Positions 57,208-64,000 of a DNA stretch of 64,000 nt are shown piece after piece. Origin of the DNA: Acheta domesticus (Eukaryota; Arthropoda; Insecta; Orthoptera; Gryllidae); NCBI GenBank assembly GCA_031308135.1, contig JAHLJT010004567.1:136352991-136416990 (forward strand), written 5' to 3'. Each line of letters begins with the position of its first letter. Position 1 is the first letter of the stretch. The translations under genes and the position numbers were made by a program. The notes below the pieces were generated by a model. The model did no database searches. It was given only the letters and a program-made list of their open reading frames with translations, and was not told the origin of the DNA.

Positions 57208-57660
57208 AGTGTTCAAAATGGTCTCCTTCTGCATGAACGTAAGATAGGCATCTGTGGCCCCCGGCCTCCATGACGCAAACAACTCTGTCGGGTTTTCCGT
57301 TTATTTCTATCGCCACGGTTCCACAGCGCTGAAGAAGGTCATCACGATCCTCGATTTTGGTAGCATAAATGCAGTCTTCATTAACCCCAGCTCCAAAAGC
57401 GTTGGACGTATCTGAGTTATAAAATTCAGATACTGAACGCGTCTTAAACGCTCGGGTAAGAAGTAAGGACTGAGGATAAATTCATCCACCATGCCTATTA
57501 CATGACATGACACAATTACAGAGAATTGCTCTTGGCGAGCTACACGACGTGCAACATGCAGGTATTCCTCTGCCCTCACTTGCAAATTGCTCACATTAAT
57601 TGTACCACTTCTTGTGAAACACGCGTCATTTGATCAAAGAACGGCGTTCCTGGTTTTCTT
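57208..57660 (-). pseudogene. IS630/Tc1-type transposase fragment
   Basis: A 95-codon minus-strand frame matches part of an insect transposase of the IS630-Tc1-mariner group in a decayed form: CHVIGMVDEFILSPYFLPER then LRRVQYLNFITQIRPTLLE correspond to the family's G-I-V-G-x-x-x-I-G-P-x-F-L-P-x-R-L and Y-x-x-F-L segment between the first two catalytic Asp residues. The expected H-D-G-A-P-A-H block is replaced by unrelated sequence. A final VCVMEAGGH and GDHFEHL stop piece (57208-57300) looks like the C terminus, so the middle is deleted. Confidence 0.7.
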
Positions 57661-58040
57661 TGCATTTGCGCAGGAAATGCCTAGAGAATTGAAAACGATG
57701 TTTTAAGCCTTTGTGGAAATGTTGCGTTGACCTCGCCTTGTGCTCGCTTCAGGGGCTTCTCGGATAGCATTAGCATTTGTGTTTTCCAGAGAAGTGGCAA
57801 GCCCTAACGCGAAGTGACACAGCTCGCTCACTTGCCGAAGCCCATGAGTACAAGCGCGTACTTCCAAGTTAAAGTTAATTATTTACAAAACTAGACGATG
57901 AAGAGTGTGCAGTTTTGGACATTCAGTCTACATTACAAATGGGATAAGTACAAATGGGATAAGGACGCGGCGTATTAGCAACGAGGACTGAATCACCTTG
58001 TATATTTACTTAGTACATACAGGTTCCTCGGAATAAATGT
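57661..58040. other. Probable flank or remnant of the transposase copy
   Basis: Balanced base composition with no clear frame. It may be the eroded 5' part of the element at 57208-57660. A CACAAATGGGATAAG duplication occurs at about 57936-57965. Confidence 0.3.
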
Positions 58041-58044
58041 TGCA

Positions 58045-58263
58045 AGCTGCTTCGGGAGACCAGTCGGGAGCTTGGAGCTTGTCCCGACTGGGACCCCGTG
58101 GGAGATACCCGGTTGGGGAAAACCCAGAGGACGTGTACACGCGCCGAATCTCGTCATCTAGCGGTGGAAGATCACCGTCACCTCCTGCGATAAAAATCAT
58201 ACACTACACTTACGGAACTAATGAACTTAGCAGTTGATACGCTCGGAATCACTAATTAATCAA
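58045..58263 (+). repeat. SINE-A fragment (middle and tail)
   Basis: CAGTCGGGAGCTTGGAGCTTG through CACCGTCACCTCCTGCGATA and the terminal CACTAATTAATCAATCAATG tail. The tRNA-like head is missing. Confidence 0.8.
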
Positions 58264-60005
58264 TCAATGCGATTAGTAGGCAACCCATCAAGCATTGGTG
58301 TTTGGCGGGTAGACTAAATCTCTTTGACTACGTCACAACATGACCTGACAAACGCCATCGTATGATGGGTTGCCATCCAATCACGGACACGAATCACGTG
58401 TAACTTTGTTATATGTCTCCCACCACACGTTCATTAAGAAAAAAAGTAATCTTTGACTCCCCCTACCCTCGCTAGAAGTTTGTAGCTGTTATTATGAGAT
58501 ATTCTGTATAACCCAATGTTTCAGAATAAATAAATATTTTTAAGGTGTCACCTGCTGACACCGGGTGTTGCTGTGGAGGAAATGCATACTTAAAGACTTG
58601 ATGAAGTAGAATTATCATAGATAATACCAGAGGGTTTGGGTAATTTTCGATAAATCCCCGACTCGCGAAGCAAGGAGGGGATTTATCTGAGAATTTCCAA
58701 AGCACGAGTTGTAGTTAATAGCACTATTCCACGAATAAAATTGCTTATAACAAAGTTCGAAAATTGAATGTATCTCAGAATTTCCAAAGGACGAGTGGTA
58801 TTTAATAGAACTCCATGAGTGAAATTGCTTCCAGCAGAATTCCAAATATTGAAAATAACTGAAGGCATGTTAATATCAAAGCACTCTCACTACGAAATCG
58901 TTCACTTGAATACTAACTAATGGCAATAGTAATGTGGGAAAATAACAATCCGAAATTTCTCTCACAGACTTCTCGCAAAAATGCTTTGTCCCTAGGTACC
59001 TCTGTCCGTAGATATTACAGTTTCCCCTGCATACCGCGTTCTAAGATAGATGAGTCGCAGCTAATTATTGTCCAGTAGGGTGGAGTGGTAAGAAAACGGA
59101 TAGAAAATGCGATAATGTTTTAGATACATCGCCCTTATTGGGACATTTTATGTGTAGTTAAACATAATTGGTTTTAATTTCAAGAGTGGAAGAGTCACCC
59201 TAAGCTACTAGAATTTTGATCATTTACTGCACGTCATAATTTTGAACATTTACTGTCATCAGTATGTAGAGGATATTGACGAACTTCGTTACGATTTTGG
59301 TTCACTGTATTGGCTACATATTTTTCATTGTAGGCTTTGAACATACAAATTAAGTTACTCTTGCTTTGTTATAAATACAGGCTTTAAATAAAACTTTCTT
59401 ATTATTACTTCTAAAAGCAAAAGAACTAATATTTCATCGCCTGGCCTGTCACTGCAATTACTGTTACTTAAAACACACAATTTCTACCCATATGTGTGAT
59501 ATGCTTTGCTACTGTAGATGTGCCAAGTATTGCTGTTTCCTTATGTAGCATTGTATTGTTCATTGAAGAACACTAAAAAAATTGGCAGTGAAATGAGCTT
59601 TTAGTATTAAAGAAATTACCAATCACTGTAGTCATGTAGGAAATTGGTTTTATTACACAAATAGTAATATTAAAGTTTCGAAACAACATTAACAACTTTT
59701 TATAGTGCACAGAATTTGAATTCGCAGAAGCTCAAAAGATCTCACGAACGGTTGAACTACATATACAAGAACCAAAGAAAACATACCAGCAACAATAGAT
59801 TCAGGTTTACCATGCCCGTGTGGGCACATCGCCTGGTTTCACCTTTTAATGACCCAAAATTTGAATGAAAAATCCCTGCATCACAATGTAAATTTTAATA
59901 CTAATTTATTGTTTTATTATCATATTTCAAGTTTAAACTAGTGAGAATGTGCGGTATAACTAAACTTTGCCTCCTTTTAGTCATTTACTTAACAACTACT
60001 TTCAT
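58264..60005. other. AT-rich stretch with a tandem duplication
   Basis: No gene recognised. A segment beginning GAATTTCCAAAG at 58691 is repeated at 58778 (see the repeat entry). The rest is AT-rich single-copy-looking DNA. Confidence 0.4.
58691..58862. repeat. Tandem duplication, 87-bp period
   Basis: Two adjacent units share GAATTTCCAAAG, ACGAGT, AATAGAACT/AATAGCACT and AAATTGCTT in order, with about 75-80% identity by eye. An old local duplication. Confidence 0.7.
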
Positions 60006-60006
60006 T

Positions 60007-62067
60007 TTACTTTCCCGTATACGTACGTATACACGGAGTGATATACGAAGTATAGGGAAAGTTATGTAATGCTGCGCGAAAAAATGGCCAATTTTCGGCA
60101 GAAAAAAATTAATTGCCGGGCCGTGAAAACGAATAAGTGGATAAAACCAGTTGCTAAATTAAGAAAAAAAATCCTCTATCTCGTGGTGTGGTCAAAATCC
60201 ATGATTTGTTGCTTCTTTATACTTAAAAATCGATTGACGGCATTCCGTCCGTCTGTCCGTCTGTCCGTCTGTGGTCAACGCTAGCGCCTAAACCGTTCGG
60301 TCGATTTTCTTCAAAATTGATATTCCCCAGTCGATCTGATTCTAGTCGAAGCTTTGTGATTTTGAAAAAGATTCTTTAAAATTTGGGGGTACTTTATATG
60401 AGGCCCCCCCGGGGATTTTCAAAATTTTCTCAAAAACGGCTCCAAATTTTTTCTTTAAATTTCTTGTATGAATAGAGTAAAATACACTTTTTAACAGGGT
60501 TCGATTTTCACGTACAACTCTGAATTTTCGAAAATTGTGAAAGTTTGAATTTTTTTCGGCGTCTTTCTCCAACTACAAAATTGAAGACAGAGATTTTTTT
60601 CATATAAAATTTGTTCTGCATATTGAGTTCTTTAATAAAGGTCATGTAAATGTTTTTCAAAATTTTGGTAGTTTTCGTGCAATATTGCGTGCAATATGAG
60701 CAATATTAAAAAATTACAAAAACAAGATTTTCTCAAAAACGGCTCCAAATTTTTTCTTTAAACTTTTGATAGGGATAGTGGTAAATGTACTCTATCAATG
60801 ACATAAAAGCCATTTTGGTCTATCGGTTGGTTTTTTCAAAAATTACAAAAATGTAATTTTTTTACTTGTCTCTCACGTCGTTAATATTTACATTATCGGC
60901 GATTTTTTTACATTATATTTACGAGTATATATGCTTTAAATAATGTCAAGTAAAGTTTCTCGAAAACACTACCGTTTTCTGTGAAAAGTAGCTCAAATTT
61001 CGGCATTTTCAGAAATGCTCAAACGCCTTTTTCTCGTATATGGCTGCAATTTTTTTCTTGAAACTTTTGTAACGGATAGTGCTAATTACACTCTTTAGTA
61101 TAGCGTAAAGTTTATTTTGAGTTTTTTTTGTTTTTTCAAAAATTATATAAATGTAATTTTTTTGAATGATCTCTCATATCTTTAATATGCACATTATGCG
61201 CAATTTGTAAATATTATTATATTTGTGAGTGTAAGTGCTTCAAATAACTTCAAATAAAGTATTTTGAAAACTCAAAAATTTTCTGTGAAAATGAGCTTCA
61301 AATTTCGCATTTTTAGTAGTGCTAAAACGCCATTTTCTCTTAAACGGCACATAATTTTTAAAAGAAAATTGCCATTTATGGCTAGGTTTTTGTGTTCTTT
61401 AATATTCTAAAATTAATGTTTCTGTTCTACCAATAGGAAACCGAAAAATTAAGAAAATGACCAAAAAAATGTACTTTTGGCGATGATAGATGGTAGCTGG
61501 CAAGAAAGAGTATGTGGCAAAAAAAAATCAAACTGTCACAATTTTCGAAAATTCAGACTTGTCCGTGAAAATCAGACCTATGCCATATAAATAAGTGTAT
61601 TTTCCTCTATTCATACAAGAAATTTAAAGAAAAAATTTGAAGCCGTTTTGAGAAAAGTTTGAAAATCCCCGGGGGGCTTCATATAAAGTACCCCCAAATT
61701 TTAAAGAATCTTTTTCAAAATCACAAAGCTTCGACTAGAATCAGATCGACTGGGGAATATCAATTTTGAAGAAAATCGACCGAACGGTTTAGGCGCTAGC
61801 GTTGACCACAGACGGACAGACGGACGGAATGCCGTCAGTCGATTTTTAAGTATAAAGAAGCAACAAATGATGGATTTTGACCACACCACGAGATAGAGGA
61901 TTTTTTTTTCTTAATTTAGCAACTGGTTTTATCCACTTATTCGTTTTCACGGCCCGGCAATTAATTTTTTTCCGCCGTAAATTGGCCATTTTTTCGCGCA
62001 GCATTACATAACTTTCCCTATACTACGTATATCACTCCGTGTATACGTACGTATACGGGAAAGTAAA
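60007..62067. mobile_element. Long-TIR element, family L, complete copy
   Basis: Arms of about 500 bp (left about 60007-60500, right about 61565-62067) are inverted copies, from TTACTTTCCCGTATACGTAC inward. Within the arms are the words GGGAAAGTTATGTAATGCTG, GTCCGTCTGTCCGTCTGT and GGGGAATATCAATTTTG. The arms seem more than 90% alike. The AT-rich middle (60500-61565) carries tandem repeats of about 302 bp and no gene. Partial copies lie at 13650, 26730 and 44410. With no transposase, it is non-autonomous; the superfamily is not clear from the ends. Confidence 0.88.
60429..61400. repeat. About 302-bp internal tandem repeats of family L
   Basis: The block CTCAAAAACGGCTCCAAATT starts at 60429 and 60732, and diverged versions start at 61033 (CTCGTATATGGCTGCAATTT) and 61337 (CTCTTAAACGGCACATAATT). 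Spacings are 303, 301 and 304 bp. Each is followed after about 110 bp by a word like AAATGTAATTTTTTT and a TCTCTCACGTC-like word, which confirms a unit structure. Confidence 0.8.
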
Positions 62068-62101
62068 AAAGGCGGGATCCCCAATTACAATGTATATAAT
62101 C

Positions 62102-62240
62102 CCAAGTTTCTCGCGAGATGTGAATCACTCGTGGGCGCCGACACTTCACTTGTCTGAGGATCGACCGGCGTCCACAGCGTGCCTGCAGATCCCGCTTGAT
62201 ACGGTGGCGAGGGCGGGGGTGGGGGCGGCGTATTTATGAG
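62102..62240 (+). promoter_or_regulatory. GC-rich block shared with 55617-55752, possible promoter or 5' UTR
   Basis: It directly follows the long-TIR element and leads into the CpG island around the possible exon at 62504. GATGTGAATCACTCGTGGGC, ATCGACCGGCG and GATCCCGCTTGATACGGTGG align with the other block. No TATA box in a clear position (GTATTTATGAG at 62230 is weak). Confidence 0.4.
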
Positions 62241-62503
62241 TTCGGACGCCTGCTTGCCCGCCCGCCCGCCAGCGCGCGGCGGCGGCGGCGTCCCTCGCGT
62301 GAGGCCCGGAGCACCACCACCACCACCATCCCCACCGGTCGATGGGGCGTGCGGGGGCGTAGGCGTGCTCTCGCCGCCGCCGGCACTCCGCGCTCGCCCG
62401 CCGTGAGCGACGCTCCGTCGCCGCCGCCCTCGCTGCCGCCCGCGCCGCCGCCGCCGCCGCCACCATTGCCGCCCGCGAGGAGACCGCCCTCCGCTGCCTG
62501 GAC
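62241..62503 (+). promoter_or_regulatory. CpG island with GCC-rich 5' UTR
   Basis: Extremely GC-rich with CCG/GCC runs. The frame of the downstream exon is open back to a TAG near 62358 but has no earlier ATG, so this part is probably untranslated. Other long frames here come from composition. Confidence 0.45.
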
Positions 62504-62690
62504 ATGCTGGAAGGCGGCGCCGCCGCCACCGCGGCCCAGAACGGAGGCCGCGGGCCCGCGCGCCCGTCCTTCAGCCGCGTGCTGCAGCCGCAGGGCCCCA
62601 TGACCGACGTGTTCGGCCCGTCTACCAACATGATGGCCGTCAACGGCGGGGCCGACGGCGCTGAGTGGAACGGCATGGCTGGCCTTCAAG
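62504..62690 (+). CDS. Possible first coding exon, unknown protein
   Basis: ATG at 62504 (GGACATGC) opens 62 codons ending at a donor (TTCAAG before GTACTC), phase 1. The peptide has an Ala/Gly-rich start, then PARPSFSRVLQPQGPMTDVF and GPSTNMMAVNGGADGAEWNG. The second half looks like real protein rather than composition noise. If read through, the frame closes four codons later. I cannot name the family. Whether the exon at 3276 belongs to the same gene is unknown. Confidence 0.42.
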
Positions 62691-62702
62691 GTACTCGGCA
62701 CT

Positions 62703-63911
62703 AGGGATACGACATCCATAGAAAAACATCGATGTTTATAACATCGATATTAGTAATAATAATCGCCTAAAACTTCGATGTTTTTCGGAATTGGGTTTTT
62801 AAATGTGGTGCGCTATCAGCGTTCGCACTGGCGAGAATATGCCTCGGCAGTCGTCATATTTTTTATTAATTTATAATTTAAGATTTAAGTTACAGTAAAA
62901 ATAATCAGAACAACTAACAAAACACCCTGAAGCCTTAACTCTCAGGGTTATCTCAAGGGTTCAGAGCATTTTCAATTCGCCGTACGGCGAGAGGGAGGCC
63001 CTACTCCCACTGCTCCCGCGTTGGCCGCCCGTCCGCGTGCGAAGTGCGACGAAACGCTTAGGAAATACTTTTTTTTATTTCTCGTCCACAGTACCCCTGA
63101 GGAGGTGGGAATTTATTTGTCGTAATGGATATATAGTGTGCTGCTGCCTTAAGCAGCTCAGTGGGAGAGATTTTTCTATACTAAAATTAACTAAAACTAA
63201 CTTAATTTTAGCTTAAATCTAATTTGCTAGTTACTAACGTAGCACTTTGGCATATTTAACTTAAACGAATATTGTTTGCTTTTCTTAACCCTAAGTAAAG
63301 TTTCGCTTTGACACTTGGTTTGTTTGTTTTTTAATTTCTTTATTTTCATTCACGCTTCATTCATTCTTGTTTCATTATATACATAACCATTCATTCTACT
63401 CATTCATACCCACTGCATTTCATTACACTAGTCTTCTGTTCGCCACAGCACTGACTTGACTCGAAGTGTCCGTGGCGCTCAGGCCCATTTGGAGGCGTGG
63501 CAGGTGGGGCGCGGCGTCGCGTTCCCCGCGCGTCCCTCGGCCGATGACGTATCTTCCCCCGCCGCGTTTGGCTTGCTCACGCAGGGTAGCAAGCGTGTCG
63601 TGAGGCAGCGCGCGGAAGCTTAGGAAATACCAGGGCATCGTATTCATCTCTTGGGCCAGGAAGTCAGCTCGGTGAAGGTAGTGGGGAGAAAGCGTGCGCG
63701 TCGTTCGAACACATGAATTATCATCAGTTATTTTCTTTTCTTAACTTGCAAAAAGTTGTAAGTTGGGGACATTTCCTTTCACAAAGAAAGCCGCGAAAAC
63801 GTAAAAACGTCGAGATCAAAACATTGATATTAAAAATAACCGATGTAATAAATCTATGTTGAAAACATTGATGTTTCGAAAACATCGACATCGATGTCAC
63901 ATACCTGCTCG
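62703..63911. mobile_element. Probable DNA transposon with CATCGATG-rich ends
   Basis: Both borders have an AGGGATACGACATC / (inverted) AGGTATGTGACATC word followed by repeated ACATCGATGTTTT-type palindromes. The enclosed 1.2 kb has GC-rich blocks at 62980-63060 and 63430-63610 and no recognised transposase. End positions are approximate and no target duplication was confirmed. Confidence 0.4.
63423..63647 (-). CDS. Unrecognised frame inside the 62703-63911 element
   Basis: Seventy-four codons on the minus strand give MNTMPWYFLSFRALPHDTLA then TLREQAKRGGGRYVIGRGTR. Third positions are GC-rich, and the first half looks folded. It could be a piece of a transposon protein or captured host exon. 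Upstream the frame continues open a little (LAQE), so the ATG may not be the true start. Confidence 0.3.
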   Translation of the reverse strand: MNTMPWYFLSFRALPHDTLATLREQAKRGGGRYVIGRGTRGERDAAPHLPRLQMGLSATDTSSQVSAVANRRLV

Positions 63912-64000
63912 TCAAGCCCTCTCGCTCGGGGTTCTGGATTCATAGATTGCATCACGCAGTGAAAATTCTTGCAGTGAAAACGCGCTTTCCACTATATTAC
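63912..64000. other. Window end, no feature
   Basis: Short flank; nothing recognised. Confidence 0.4.

Noticed and set aside
62146..62719. Minus-strand frames of 161 and 176 codons and a 135-codon plus frame in the CpG island
   Set aside because: Runs of Gly, Ala, Arg or Pro from CCG/GCC repeats. Only the frame at 62504-62690 has a donor and a protein-like second half.

Overview
The window looks like a piece of a large, repeat-rich animal genome, almost certainly an insect. The support is short coding exons with GT/AG-type borders, AT-rich intergenic DNA, CpG-rich patches at possible first exons, and a mixed load of insect-type transposons: Tc1 and mariner relatives, hAT MITEs, jockey-type and other LINEs, a Ty3/gypsy element, tRNA-derived SINEs and possible Helitron tips. 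A polyneopteran such as a stick insect or cockroach is my guess from the repeat style; nothing in the sequence proves it.

Host genes are sparse. The best exon is at 1707-1962 on the minus strand and encodes part of a PARP-type mono-ADP-ribosyltransferase catalytic domain. Two CpG-rich patches on the plus strand hold possible first coding exons (3276-3342 and 62504-62690), each ending at a good splice donor. A small minus-strand exon pair at 11342-11687 has a CAG/GCA-rich composition that leaves more than one frame open. The other long reading frames are pieces of transposons or chance frames.

The centrepiece is a young LTR retrotransposon at 36919-41681: two 590-bp LTRs that look almost identical, a 4-bp target duplication, one gag-pol frame in which most of reverse transcriptase and all of integrase are missing, and a tandem array that repeats the TGGTGGCAGCGG segment behind the 5' LTR at about 61-bp steps.

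Other mobile DNA by region: 3-8 kb, hAT-type MITEs, a hairpin MITE, a fold-back element and a probable solo LTR. 9.7-10.5 kb, a decayed Tc1-like transposase. 12-22 kb, SINE pieces, hAT elements, LINE remains, and a 1.25-kb near-perfect inverted repeat at 17632-18884. 24-37 kb, many copies of one composite SINE, more hairpin MITEs, and a half copy of a long-TIR family. 42-48 kb, a GA-rich tract with Helitron-like ends, a fold-back element and a hAT MITE. 51-58 kb, a second SINE family, a jockey fragment, an internally deleted mariner and an IS630/Tc1-type transposase fragment. 60-62 kb, a 2.05-kb element with about 500-bp inverted arms and an internal array of about 302-bp repeats.

Three fold-back elements (6389-6522, 31825-31974, 43401-43738) have unrelated arms but similar loops, two of which carry a short stem followed by CGAAACGT. 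That shared loop, the duplicated primer-site-like array, and a hAT element carrying codon-like foreign sequence are the least explained signals here. No CRISPR array, rRNA gene or intact tRNA gene was seen.
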